Of a stretch of DNA of 64,000 nucleotides, positions 7,549-15,351 are shown one piece after another. Positions within the stretch are counted from its first letter, which is position 1. Every line of letters begins with the position of its first letter. The notes under the pieces are model-generated. The model saw only the letters and a program-made list of their open reading frames with translations, did no database searches and was not told the DNA's origin. Where the stretch lies: the NCBI RefSeq assembly GCF_039613825.1, contig NZ_CP154826.1, positions 1,488,001 through 1,552,000 on the forward strand, written 5' to 3'. The translations under genes and the position numbers were made by a program. Origin of the DNA: Diaminobutyricibacter sp. McL0608 (GTDB lineage: Bacteria; Actinomycetota; Actinomycetes; Actinomycetales; Microbacteriaceae).

Positions 7549-8766
7549 GTGACCGCAACGATCACCCGCACACGAACCGCCCGCCCCTGGCTGATGCTCG
7601 CCCTCGGTGTCGTCGCCCAGGCGAGCTCGACGGTCTTCGTGAGCACTCCGGCCTTCCTCATCCCGCTCCTCCACACCGAACGCGGGCTGAGCCTCGCGGA
7701 GGCGGGCCTGCTGGCGTCGACGCCCACACTCGGAATGGTCACGACCCTGATCGCCTGGGGTGCGCTCAGCGATCGCATCGGCGAACGGTGGGTGATCGCA
7801 TCCGGCCTCGCCGTGACGGCGCTGGCGGCGATCGGCGCGATGTTCGCGAGCGGCTACATCGGTCTCGGGTTCTTCCTGCTGATCGGTGGGATGGCGTCGG
7901 CCAGTCCCAATGCGGCGAGCGGACGCGTCGTGGTCGGCTGGTTCCCGCGCGAGCGCCGGGGCCTCGCGATGGGCATCCGCCAGATGTGCCAGCCGCTCGG
8001 GGTTGCGATAGCGGCGGTGAGCATCCCGATCCTGGCATCCACCTTCGGCATTCCCGCTGCGCTGGTGGTTCCCGCTGTGCTGACCGGCGTCTCCGCCGTT
8101 CTCTGCGCGATCTGGATCGTCGATCCGCCGCGGCCGGAACGTAGTGCGAGCAACGAGGTCGATGCGCATCCGCAGGCGGGATGGAATCCGTACCGTTCGA
8201 CGTCACTGCTGTGGCGCATCCACGGGGTGTCGATCCTCCTCGTCGTGCCGCAGTTCGCGGTCTCGACCTTCGGCCTGGTGTGGCTCGTAACCGAACTCGG
8301 CTTCCCGGCTCTCGGGGCCGGGCTGGTGATCGGAGCGAGCCAGTTCGTCGGCGCCGTCGGGCGGATCGGGGTCGGGGTGCTCAGCGACCGCGTCGGCAGT
8401 CGGCTAGCGCCCCTGCGCTGGGTCGCTGTCTCGGCCGTCGCGGTGATGCTGCTGATGGCCGTCGGTGCCACTCTCGGAGCAACCTGGGCCGCGGTCATCC
8501 TGGTCGTGGCGGCCGTGGTGACGGTCGCGGACAACGGTCTCGCCTACACTTCGGTGGCCGAGATCGCTGGTCCCTTCTGGTCGGGACGCGCGCTCGGCGC
8601 CCAGAACACGGGGCAGTTCCTCGCGGCCTCCATCGTGGGCCCCGCGGTCGGCGGCCTGATCACACTCATCGGGTTCCCCCTCGCCTTCGCGTCGGTGGCG
8701 CTCTGCCCGCTCGCGGCCATCCCGCTGGTCCCGCGCGACCGGGAGCTCGCCGTCGTGCCGCAATAG
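7549..8766 (+). CDS. MFS transporter
   Basis: The 405-residue protein has about twelve hydrophobic segments and major-facilitator signatures. The loop between segments 2 and 3 reads GALSDRIGERW, and the matching second-half loop is VGVLSDRVGSR. The pattern resembles small-molecule or organic-acid carriers rather than sugar porters. The GTG has a strong GGAAGGAG site 8 bases upstream. It is divergent from the GntR gene and shares its operator array, which implies inducible uptake or export of the regulator's ligand. It ends 21 bases before trmD, but trmD has its own TAGAAT box in the gap. Confidence 0.9.
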   Translation: MTATITRTRTARPWLMLALGVVAQASSTVFVSTPAFLIPLLHTERGLSLAEAGLLASTPTLGMVTTLIAWGALSDRIGERWVIASGLAVTALAAIGAMFASGYIGLGFFLLIGGMASASPNAASGRVVVGWFPRERRGLAMGIRQMCQPLGVAIAAVSIPILASTFGIPAALVVPAVLTGVSAVLCAIWIVDPPRPERSASNEVDAHPQAGWNPYRSTSLLWRIHGVSILLVVPQFAVSTFGLVWLVTELGFPALGAGLVIGASQFVGAVGRIGVGVLSDRVGSRLAPLRWVAVSAVAVMLLMAVGATLGATWAAVILVVAAVVTVADNGLAYTSVAEIAGPFWSGRALGAQNTGQFLAASIVGPAVGGLITLIGFPLAFASVALCPLAAIPLVPRDRELAVVPQ

Positions 8767-8787
8767 GCCCCGTTAGAATTGGCCTCC

Positions 8788-9474
8788 ATGCGCATCGACA
8801 TCGTCACGATCTTCCCCGAGTTCTTCGATGTGCTCGACATCTCACTACTCGGCAAGGCCCGGCAGTCGGGGATCATCGACCTGGGTGTCCATAACCTCCG
8901 CGACAACGCGCACGACCGGCACCGCACAGTCGACGACACCCCGTACGGCGGCGGCGCCGGCATGGTCATGAAGCCGGAGCCGTGGGGTGAAGCGCTCGAC
9001 GGCATCCTCGACACGAGCCCGGGGGATCCGGTGGTCATCTTCCCGTCGCCGGCGGGTGACGTGTTCACCCAGGCCACCGCTCGCGAACTCGCAGGCGAGG
9101 ACCATCTGGTCTTCGGATGCGGTCGCTATGAAGGAATCGACCAGCGCGTGTTCGACGAGACCGCCTCCCGCGCCCGCGTTCGGCTGATGAGCCTCGGCGA
9201 CTACGTGCTGAACGGGGGAGAGGTCGCGACGATGGCGATGATCGAGGCGATCGGTCGCCTCATCCCCGGTGTTGTCGGCAACCCGGAGTCCCTGGTGCAG
9301 GAATCACACGAAGATGGACTGCTCGAGTACCCGAGCTACACGAAGCCGTCGGTCTGGCGCGGGCGCGAAGTCCCGCTGGTGCTCCTGAGCGGCAACCACG
9401 GAGCGATCGACGCCTGGCGACGTGAGCAGCAGCTCGACCGCACGCGCCGCGTGCGCCCCGATCTTCTCGACTGA
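8788..9474 (+). CDS. trmD: tRNA (guanine-37-N1)-methyltransferase TrmD
   Basis: TrmD methylates G37 next to the anticodon and prevents frameshifting. The 228-residue protein begins with the family hallmark [16 protein letters not shown], followed by [14 protein letters not shown] (substrate loop), [10 protein letters not shown] and [12 protein letters not shown] (the knotted AdoMet site). A TTG at 8779 would add three residues, but the ATG at 8788 gives the canonical N-terminus and lies eight bases after a TAGAAT box. It is separated from its usual neighbour rimM by the GntR/MFS pair and from rplS by map and a membrane protein. Confidence 0.97.
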   Translation: MRIDIVTIFPEFFDVLDISLLGKARQSGIIDLGVHNLRDNAHDRHRTVDDTPYGGGAGMVMKPEPWGEALDGILDTSPGDPVVIFPSPAGDVFTQATARELAGEDHLVFGCGRYEGIDQRVFDETASRARVRLMSLGDYVLNGGEVATMAMIEAIGRLIPGVVGNPESLVQESHEDGLLEYPSYTKPSVWRGREVPLVLLSGNHGAIDAWRREQQLDRTRRVRPDLLD

Positions 9475-9512
9475 GCCGCCCTCGTCGCCCGCGCTCTCGA
9501 CCAGAGTCTCCG

Positions 9513-9571
9513 TCGAGCACAGGAAGAAGCACCCTATTCGCGCGCCTGAAGGTGCTTTTTCCTGTGCTCGA
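9513..9571. terminator. 21-bp near-perfect inverted repeat between convergent trmD and map
   Basis: Bases 9513-9533 and 9551-9571 are complementary at 20 of 21 positions, and the mismatch is a possible G-U pair. The loop is 17 bases. The T5 run lies inside the right arm rather than after it, so this is not a classical terminator, but its place between two stop codons suggests bidirectional termination. A REP-like intergenic palindrome is an alternative. Confidence 0.6.
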
Positions 9572-9585
9572 TGAGCGGGATGCGG

Positions 9586-10353
9586 TCAGTCGCGGGCGGT
9601 GAGGACGATGGGGACGTCGTCCGTGATCGCGATGGTGTGCTCGGAGTGGGCCCCTCGCGAGCCGTCGGCGCTTCTGAGGGTCCAGCCGTCCGCATCCGTC
9701 ACGATCTTGTCCGTCGTCTCGAGGAACCAGGGTTCGATGGCGATCACCAGTCCCGGTCGCAGCGGGTAGCCGCGCCCGGCCCGGCCGTCGTTGGGCACAT
9801 GAGGATCACCGTGCATGGTGCGGCCGACGCCGTGGCCGCCGAAGTCGGTGTTGATCGAGTAGCCCTCCGCGTGCGCGACCGCGGCGATCGCCGCGGAGAT
9901 GTCGCCGATCTTGTTGCCCGGATGCGCGGCGGCGATCGCTGCGTCGAGAGCGCGCCGGGTGGTGTCGATGAGCCGGAGGTCGTCTGCACGAGCCGAGCCG
10001 ACCACGAGGCTGACCGCCGAGTCGGCCACCCAGCCGTCGACGGCCGCGGCGAAGTCGAGCGAGAGCAGGTCGCCGTCGCGCAGGCGGTAATCGTGGGGGA
10101 GGCCGTGGAGCACGGCGTCGTTGACCGAGGTGCAGATCACTTTGCCGAACGGGCTGGCGCCGAACGAGGGGTGGTAGTCGATGTAGCTGGAGACGGCACC
10201 GGCTTTGCGGATGAGGTCGTGCGCGATCCTGTCAAGCTCCAGCAGGTTGACCCCGACCTTGGCTGCCGCGCTCGTGGTGCGCAGCACCTCCGCGACGAAC
10301 CTGCCTGCCGGCTTCATTGCCTCGATCTCCGCGGGCGTCCTCAACTCGATCAT
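9586..10353 (-). CDS. map: Methionine aminopeptidase type I
   Basis: This cytosolic metalloenzyme removes the initiator methionine. The 255-residue protein starts IELRTPAEIEAMKPAG and shows all five metal ligands in order: the two Asp in LSLDFAAAVDGWVADSA, His in GHGVGRTMHGDP, Glu in IAIEPW and Glu in SEHTIAI. It is of type Ia length with no N-terminal zinc-finger extension. It converges on trmD. Other copies probably exist elsewhere in the genome, as actinobacteria often carry two. Its start faces a small membrane protein gene 69 bases away. Confidence 0.95.
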   Translation of the reverse strand: MIELRTPAEIEAMKPAGRFVAEVLRTTSAAAKVGVNLLELDRIAHDLIRKAGAVSSYIDYHPSFGASPFGKVICTSVNDAVLHGLPHDYRLRDGDLLSLDFAAAVDGWVADSAVSLVVGSARADDLRLIDTTRRALDAAIAAAHPGNKIGDISAAIAAVAHAEGYSINTDFGGHGVGRTMHGDPHVPNDGRAGRGYPLRPGLVIAIEPWFLETTDKIVTDADGWTLRSADGSRGAHSEHTIAITDDVPIVLTARD

Positions 10354-10410
10354 GGAGACAGTTTTTCATGCCGTCAGCGAACCCGCAGGCCGTGCACAGC
10401 CGGCCGAGGA

Positions 10411-10416
10411 TAATCT
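10411..10416 (+). promoter_or_regulatory. -10 box TAATCT of predicted leaderless promoter
   Basis: TAATCT is followed by exactly six bases and the GTG start at 10423. Confidence 0.5.
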
Positions 10417-10422
10417 GGTGCC

Positions 10423-10917
10423 GTGATCCTCCGCAGGGCGTTCTACTGGTGGCTGTTCCCATCCGCCGTGATCCTTCCTGCCTGGCTGCTCGTCGGCTGG
10501 GCGATCTTCGGAGGCGGCGGCTGGACATTCCTGGGGCTGCTCATCGCCTGCCCCGTGCTCTTCATCGCGATGCTCGCGATCGGCGGCATCATCGCTGCGC
10601 GCAGAAGCGTCCGCGAAGCCAGGGCCGTGTCCTGGTACGACGTCGGGCTTCTTGCCGCCTGGCATGTCTCGATCATCGCGTTCGGATGCTTCATCCCGGG
10701 TGCGGCGGGCTGGATCGCGGTGCTCGGCATCCTGCTCGGTCTCGCGATGTTCTGGGTGTCGCTGTGGGAGCTTCTCGTCGAGACGCGCGCCCGTGTGCAG
10801 CTGACGTTCGACGCGTATGAGCGTGCTGCGCAGCCGGATCAGGCCGGGCGCCCCGATCCCGGTTTCGTCGACGGCGGCGAGTACATCGTGATCGAAGAGC
10901 GCCGCGACGAGGAATGA
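10423..10917 (+). CDS. Small multi-pass membrane protein of unknown function
   Basis: I do not recognise the family. The 164-residue protein has about four hydrophobic segments (roughly residues 8-30, 35-55, 72-92 and 98-118) and a hydrophilic C-terminal tail rich in Asp/Glu/Arg that should be cytoplasmic. The GTG lies six bases after TAATCT, so a leaderless mRNA is likely and no ribosome site is needed. It sits alone between divergent map and downstream rplS. Coding is supported by GC-biased third positions and by an in-frame stop matching the rplS leader boundary. Confidence 0.75.
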   Translation: MILRRAFYWWLFPSAVILPAWLLVGWAIFGGGGWTFLGLLIACPVLFIAMLAIGGIIAARRSVREARAVSWYDVGLLAAWHVSIIAFGCFIPGAAGWIAVLGILLGLAMFWVSLWELLVETRARVQLTFDAYERAAQPDQAGRPDPGFVDGGEYIVIEERRDEE

Positions 10918-10951
10918 TGGAGGCGCGGGCGGGCTCCCGGCTCCGACCGCT

Positions 10952-10981
10952 TTGGTAAAGACTGCCTGTCCATGGCAGAAT
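10952..10981 (+). promoter_or_regulatory. Candidate rplS promoter
   Basis: TTGGTA (10952-10957) and CAGAAT (10976-10981) are spaced by 18 bases. Transcription would start near 10988, giving a leader of about 140 bases before rplS. The -10 region matches that proposed for rpsP. Confidence 0.5.
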
Positions 10982-11129
10982 AGTTGTTTGTGCCGCGGCC
11001 AGGCTCTGCCACAGGGGAGCCAGCATTCTTCGCGGTCACCCCATAACTGACAATTCGGCCCGTCGTGCACCCTGCACGGCAGCCCCAAGTCCGTCCTCGA
11101 CCTGTGGCGGGTACAGAGAGCGAACACAC

Positions 11130-11477
11130 ATGCACATTCTCGATGAGCTGGACGCAGCGTCCCTCAAGAAGGACATTCCGGACTTCCGCGCGGGCGACAC
11201 CGTCAAGGTCCACGTCAACATCGTCGAGGGCAGCCGCTCTCGTATCCAGGTCTTCCAGGGCGTCGTCATCGGCCGCTCAGGCGAGAGCGTCCGCGAGACC
11301 TTCACGGTCCGCAAGGTCAGCTTCCAGGTCGGCGTCGAGCGTACCTTCCCGGTTCACTCCCCGATCATCGACCACATCGAGGTCGTGACGCGCGGTGACG
11401 TTCGTCGCGCCAAGCTCTACTACCTTCGCGAGCTCCGTGGCAAGAAGGCCAAGATCAAGGAAAAGCGCGAAAGCTAA
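11130..11477 (+). CDS. rplS: 50S ribosomal protein L19
   Basis: L19 sits at the 30S-50S interface. The 115-residue protein has the normal family length. It contains the conserved [18 protein letters not shown], the FQGVVIGR strand, the [21 protein letters not shown] segment and the final [15 protein letters not shown]. The ATG has GAGAG-type spacing upstream. A strong hairpin follows at 11515-11554, and the candidate promoter is at 10952-10981, so it appears to be its own transcript ahead of lepB. Confidence 0.97.
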   Translation: MHILDELDAASLKKDIPDFRAGDTVKVHVNIVEGSRSRIQVFQGVVIGRSGESVRETFTVRKVSFQVGVERTFPVHSPIIDHIEVVTRGDVRRAKLYYLRELRGKKAKIKEKRES

Positions 11478-11514
11478 GCCGCTGCCGCCGACCCGCGGTC
11501 GGCTCCCGGCAAAT

Positions 11515-11554
11515 CCTGAGCTCCCGATCCCATAAACTGGGTCGGGAGCTCAGG
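11515..11554 (+). terminator. Hairpin after rplS
   Basis: CCTGAGCTCCCGATCCCA (11515-11532) pairs with 11538-11554 with one bulged T and a five-base loop. It is a strong GC-rich stem without a following T-run, a common form of actinobacterial terminator. Confidence 0.7.
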
Positions 11555-11576
11555 CGGTTAAACGACAGAAGATACT

Positions 11577-12308
11577 TTGCCCACGCGGACAGACCGCGCG
11601 GCGGCAGACAAGCGCCGTAAACAGCGCAGCGTGAAGCTCTTCATCCGTGACATCCTCATCATCTTCGTGGTGGCGGTCCTCGTCTCCTTCCTGATCAAGA
11701 CGTTCGTCGTCCGGTCGTTCTACATCCCGTCGGCGTCCATGGAGAACACGCTCCAGATCAACGACCGCATCATCGTGAACGAGCTCGAGCCGAACCTCAT
11801 CCCGATCCAGCACGGAGATGTCGTCGTCTTTCGCGATCCGGGCGGCTGGCTTCCGCCCACCCTGCCGACCAACCAGAATCCCATCGCCGCTGCGTGGGAC
11901 GCGGCCCTCTCATTCGTCGGTCTCTCCGCGCCCGACAGCAATGACCACCTGATCAAGCGCGTCATCGGCCTTCCAGGCGATCACGTCACGTGCTGCAACG
12001 CACTCGGTCAGATGAGTGTCAATGGTGTTCCTCTCAAGGAGCCCTACGTTCTCCTCCCGCCGGGCTCGCAGGCCGTATCCGGAATCACCTTCGACGTGAC
12101 CGTGCCTAAGGGGTCGCTGTGGGTGATGGGAGACAACCGGTACAACTCGGCCGACTCTCGTTACCATGTGAATGACCCCGGCAAGGGTTTCGTGCCGATC
12201 AGCAACGTGGTCGGCCGCGCGTTCGTGATCAGTTGGCCGGTCAGTCGGTGGACCTGGCTCGACAACTATCCCGACGTGTTCCGTGGTGTGGAGGACGACC
12301 AGAAGTAA
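11577..12308 (+). CDS. lepB: Type I signal peptidase
   Basis: LepB cleaves signal peptides on the outer face of the membrane. The 243-residue protein has a basic N-terminus, one membrane anchor at about residues 24-45, then the catalytic Ser motif IPSASMENTL, the Lys box HLIKRVIGLPGD and box E MGDNRYNSADSR. A Cys-Cys pair (HVTCCN) follows box D. The TTG start at 11577 has a weak ribosome site; a later GTG within codon 20 is possible, so the exact start is uncertain. It is coupled to rnhB by a TAATG overlap, as in most actinobacteria. Confidence 0.94.
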   Translation: MPTRTDRAAADKRRKQRSVKLFIRDILIIFVVAVLVSFLIKTFVVRSFYIPSASMENTLQINDRIIVNELEPNLIPIQHGDVVVFRDPGGWLPPTLPTNQNPIAAAWDAALSFVGLSAPDSNDHLIKRVIGLPGDHVTCCNALGQMSVNGVPLKEPYVLLPPGSQAVSGITFDVTVPKGSLWVMGDNRYNSADSRYHVNDPGKGFVPISNVVGRAFVISWPVSRWTWLDNYPDVFRGVEDDQK

Positions 12309-12967
12309 TGCCCGCAGATCCGACCCTGCGATTCGAACGTTCGCTGTTCCGCAGCGGCGTTGAGTCGATCATCGCCTGCGATGAGGTCGGGCGCGGAGCG
12401 CTGGCCGGACCGGTCGCGGTGGGCATGGTCGTGATCGACCAGAGCGTGAAGCGGATGCCGAAGGGTCTCCGCGACTCCAAGCTGCTGCCGGAGCCGCACC
12501 GTGAGCTGCTCGCCCCTCTGTGCACGAAATGGGTTCTGTACTCGGCCGTCGGACTCGCTTCGGCGGACGAGATCGATTCGCTCGGGCTGAGCCGGTGCCT
12601 CGGCCTCGCGGGCCGGCGCGCCCTTGAAAGCCTCGAGGCGCTCGGTGCGCCGATCGCGACCAGCACGCTCGTGCTCGACGGCAACTGGGACTACCTGAAC
12701 CCCGCACTCGACGCGCGGGTGGATGTGGTGACCAGGATCAAGGCGGACCGTGACTGCGCGTCGGTATCCGCGGCATCCGTCATCGCCAAGGTGCACCGCG
12801 ACCGGTTGCTGATCGAACGCGACGTCGTGACGCCCGGCTACGGCTGGACGTCGAACAAGGGGTATGCGAGCCGTGCCCACTTCGCCGCCATCGATCTGCT
12901 CGGGCCGAGTGACTATCACCGGCTCAGCTGGTTGAAGGGCGACGTCCCGCGCGAACAGGTCGAGTGA
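12308..12967 (+). CDS. rnhB: Ribonuclease HII
   Basis: RNase HII nicks RNA-DNA hybrids and single ribonucleotides in DNA. The 219-residue protein carries the active-site motif CDEVGRGALAGPVAVG with the first Asp-Glu pair near residues 25-26, then LRDSKLL, LVLDGNWDYL (third Asp), IKADRDCASVSAASVIAKV and the C-terminal NKGYASRAHF. The ATG overlaps the lepB stop by one base. DUF2469 follows after 23 bases with its own TAGACT box. Confidence 0.96.
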   Translation: MPADPTLRFERSLFRSGVESIIACDEVGRGALAGPVAVGMVVIDQSVKRMPKGLRDSKLLPEPHRELLAPLCTKWVLYSAVGLASADEIDSLGLSRCLGLAGRRALESLEALGAPIATSTLVLDGNWDYLNPALDARVDVVTRIKADRDCASVSAASVIAKVHRDRLLIERDVVTPGYGWTSNKGYASRAHFAAIDLLGPSDYHRLSWLKGDVPREQVE

Positions 12968-12990
12968 AACCGGCATAGACTTGTCGGACG

Positions 12991-13314
12991 ATGGATGAAG
13001 ACGAGTTCGACGACTACGACCGCGAGGTCGAGCTGGCACTGTACCGCGAATACCGCGACGTCGTCTCACAGTTCAAGTACGTGATCGAGACCGAGCGGCG
13101 TTTCTACCTTGCCAATGAAGTGGAGTTCGTGCGGCGTGACACCGAGCACGACTTCTACTTCGAGCTGACGATGAACGACGTCTGGGTGTGGGATGTCTAC
13201 CGCTCAGACCGCTTCGTCAAGTCCGTGCGTGTGTTGACGTTCAAAGACGTCAACATCGAGGAGCTGTCGAGCAAAGACTTCGAGCTGCCCAAGGAACTCG
13301 CGCTCGACGAGTAG
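12991..13314 (+). CDS. DUF2469 family protein
   Basis: This 107-residue acidic protein matches the small actinobacterial DUF2469 family, which nearly always sits between rnhB and yraN and has no known function. Conserved-looking features are the N-terminal run of Asp/Glu (MDEDEFDDYDREVELALY), FKYVIETERRFYLAN and DVWVWDVYR. No membrane segment is present. The ATG lies nine bases after TAGACT (12976-12981), so the mRNA would have almost no leader. The call rests on conserved neighbourhood and sequence style. Confidence 0.88.
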   Translation: MDEDEFDDYDREVELALYREYRDVVSQFKYVIETERRFYLANEVEFVRRDTEHDFYFELTMNDVWVWDVYRSDRFVKSVRVLTFKDVNIEELSSKDFELPKELALDE

Positions 13315-13320
13315 GGCCGC

Positions 13321-13358
13321 TTCCTCCACAGAGCGCCTTTGAGGGCTTTCCTCCACAG
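13321..13358 (+). repeat. Direct repeat TTCCTCCACAG upstream of yraN-yifB-dprA
   Basis: The 11-mer occurs at 13321-13331 and 13348-13358 (27 bp period). Its TCCACA core resembles DnaA boxes (TTGTCCACA in high-GC actinobacteria) with mismatches. It may be a regulator site for the downstream operon. Confidence 0.4.
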
Positions 13359-13417
13359 ATTTCTGCGCGCCCGGAAATCGTCTCGCGGATGCCGCGAGGC
13401 TGGTTCCGGAGGCACCA

Positions 13418-13771
13418 ATGGCAGACAAAGACGACCTCGGTCGACGGGGTGAAGAGATCGCGGCGACGTGGCTCGAACAGCGGGGCATGACGGTGATCGC
13501 GCGTAACTGGCGCTGTGGGTCAGGCGAGATCGACATCGTTCTGAGCGAGGGCGAGACGACTGTCTTCGCCGAGGTGAAGACGAGGTCGTCGACCACCTTC
13601 GGGCATCCGTTCGAGGCGATCACTCCAGCCAAAGCCGCACGTCTTCGACGGCTCGCGGCGGAATGGTGCAGGCAGAATCGGGCATCCGCCGAGTTGCGTA
13701 TCGACGTCGTGGCGGTCCGCGACGCGTGGAGCCCGAGTCCGATCGTCGAACACGTGCGCGGAGCTGTCTGA
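13418..13771 (+). CDS. YraN family (UPF0102) nuclease-like protein
   Basis: This 117-residue protein has the restriction-endonuclease-like fold signature of the UPF0102 family. It begins with LGRRGEEIAATWL and contains the core residues NWRCGSGEIDIV and TTVFAEVKTRSS, a pattern of Glu, Asp and Glu-x-Lys used by nucleases of this fold. The biochemical role is not established. The ATG has a GGAGG site, and the stop overlaps the yifB start by one base (TGATG). The yraN-yifB-dprA linkage is widespread and suggests handling of incoming DNA. Confidence 0.92.
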   Translation: MADKDDLGRRGEEIAATWLEQRGMTVIARNWRCGSGEIDIVLSEGETTVFAEVKTRSSTTFGHPFEAITPAKAARLRRLAAEWCRQNRASAELRIDVVAVRDAWSPSPIVEHVRGAV

Positions 13772-15351
13772 TGGCCGTGGCGAGGACATTCGCCGTCGCG
13801 CTGAACGGGCTCGAGGGACACGTCGTCGAAGTCGAGGCGGACATCGCACCGGGGCTTCCGGCGTTCGTGCTCATCGGACTGCCGGACACGGCACTCGGCG
13901 AGTCCCGCGAACGCGTCCGAGCGGCTGCCGTCAATGCGGGATGCCCACTGACGCAGCGCAAACTCACCATCAATCTCTCGCCCGCAGCTCTGCGCAAGCA
14001 GGGCTCCGGATTCGACCTCGCGATCGCAGTCGCGGCTCTCGCCGCGGCCGGCGACGTCTCGGTCGATTCCGTGGCGGGTGTGGTCCACCTCGGTGAGCTC
14101 GGGCTCGACGGTCGGCTCCGACCGATTCCAGGGGTGCTTCCGTCGGTCGCCGCCGCGCGTCGGGCCGGATTCGCGAATGTCATGGTTCCAGCGGCGAATG
14201 CCGACGAGGCTCACCTGGTGGACGGGATCCGGGTCATCGCCGTGGGGTCCCTCCGGGATGCTGCGATCTGGCACGGCGGCCGCTTCTCGCCGCGGCCGGT
14301 CGAACCCGTGGGGCTCCCCGTTTCGACCGACCGTCGGGAAACAGCCGAGGGCGGTCTCGACATGAGCGACGTGCTGGGGAACGAGGATGTGATCGAGGCG
14401 CTCATCGTCGCGGCCGCAGGCGCGCACCACGTGTCGATGGTCGGGCCGCCGGGGGCTGGCAAGACGATGCTCGCCGCCCGGTTGCCAGGCATCCTGCCCG
14501 ACCTCACCGACGAGGAGGCCCTCGAGGTCACTTCGATCAGATCGCTGACGGGAGTTGGCGTCGGGGGAGAGCTCGTGCGACGCCCGCCGTTCGAGGCGCC
14601 GCATCACACGGCATCGGCGATTTCGATCGTGGGTGGAGGCAGCGGGCGGATCGTCCCCGGCGCCGTGGTTCGCGCGACGAACGGAGTGCTCTTCCTCGAC
14701 GAAGCACCCGAATTTCCCGCGCGCGTGCTTGACGTGCTCCGTCAGCCTCTGGAGTCGGGACGGATCGCGATTCATCGCGCGAGCGGCGTCGCCGCCTTTC
14801 CTGCACGTTTCCAGCTCGTTCTTGCGGCGAACCCCTGCCCGTGCGGGAGGTACGGTTCGCAGGACGACGAATGCACCTGCACTCCGATCGCTCGCAGGCG
14901 TTACCTCGCGCGACTGTCGGGGCCGTTGCTCGATCGTGTCGACATCCGGCTGACCGTGCGCAGGCTCAGCGTCGCGGCAATGCGTGCGTCGGGAGCCACA
15001 AGTCCTGCGTCGAAGCCAGACGGGGTCACGACGTCTGCCGCGGTTACGAGCGAGGCGATCCGGCATCGGGTCGTCGGGGCACGAGCGGTCGCGGCAGAGC
15101 GGCTTGCGACGACCCCCTGGACGCGCAACTCAGAAGTGACCGGAAGCTGGCTGAGAACCGGGCCGAGAAGGCTGCCGCACGCCGCCACCGCGGCCCTCGA
15201 TCGGGCCTTCGAGCGAGGCGCGATCACCATGCGCGGGTTCGACCGTACGCTCCGGCTGGCGTGGACGCTCGCCGACCTCGACACGGCTGAGGCGCCGACG
15301 GCCCACCACGTCGGCGCGGCACTGTTCCTTCGGCGGGGGATGGAGTCATGA
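13771..15351 (+). CDS. YifB family Mg-chelatase-like AAA ATPase (ComM-related)
   Basis: The 526-residue protein has an N-terminal ChlI-like domain (ARTFAVALNGLEGHVVEVE through the ELGLDGRLRPIPGVLP motif), a central AAA module with Walker A GPPGAGKTMLAARLPGILP near residue 230 and Walker B VLFLDEAPEF, a Cys-rich loop ANPCPCGRYG with CTCTP, and a C-terminal helical lid. The nearest characterised relative is ComM, a branch-migration helicase that promotes integration of transformed DNA. The ATG at 13771 is coupled to yraN, and the stop overlaps dprA (ATGA). The start was chosen by this coupling and by homology to the typical N-terminus. Confidence 0.95.
   Translation: MAVARTFAVALNGLEGHVVEVEADIAPGLPAFVLIGLPDTALGESRERVRAAAVNAGCPLTQRKLTINLSPAALRKQGSGFDLAIAVAALAAAGDVSVDSVAGVVHLGELGLDGRLRPIPGVLPSVAAARRAGFANVMVPAANADEAHLVDGIRVIAVGSLRDAAIWHGGRFSPRPVEPVGLPVSTDRRETAEGGLDMSDVLGNEDVIEALIVAAAGAHHVSMVGPPGAGKTMLAARLPGILPDLTDEEALEVTSIRSLTGVGVGGELVRRPPFEAPHHTASAISIVGGGSGRIVPGAVVRATNGVLFLDEAPEFPARVLDVLRQPLESGRIAIHRASGVAAFPARFQLVLAANPCPCGRYGSQDDECTCTPIARRRYLARLSGPLLDRVDIRLTVRRLSVAAMRASGATSPASKPDGVTTSAAVTSEAIRHRVVGARAVAAERLATTPWTRNSEVTGSWLRTGPRRLPHAATAALDRAFERGAITMRGFDRTLRLAWTLADLDTAEAPTAHHVGAALFLRRGMES

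Noticed and set aside
8779-8787. TTG start for trmD
   Set aside because: The ATG at 8788 gives the canonical [13 protein letters not shown] start and better spacing from the TAGAAT box.
13204-15066. A 620-codon open frame on the minus strand
   Set aside because: It is the shadow of yraN and yifB, with no domain pattern and with Arg/Gln/His-rich composition.
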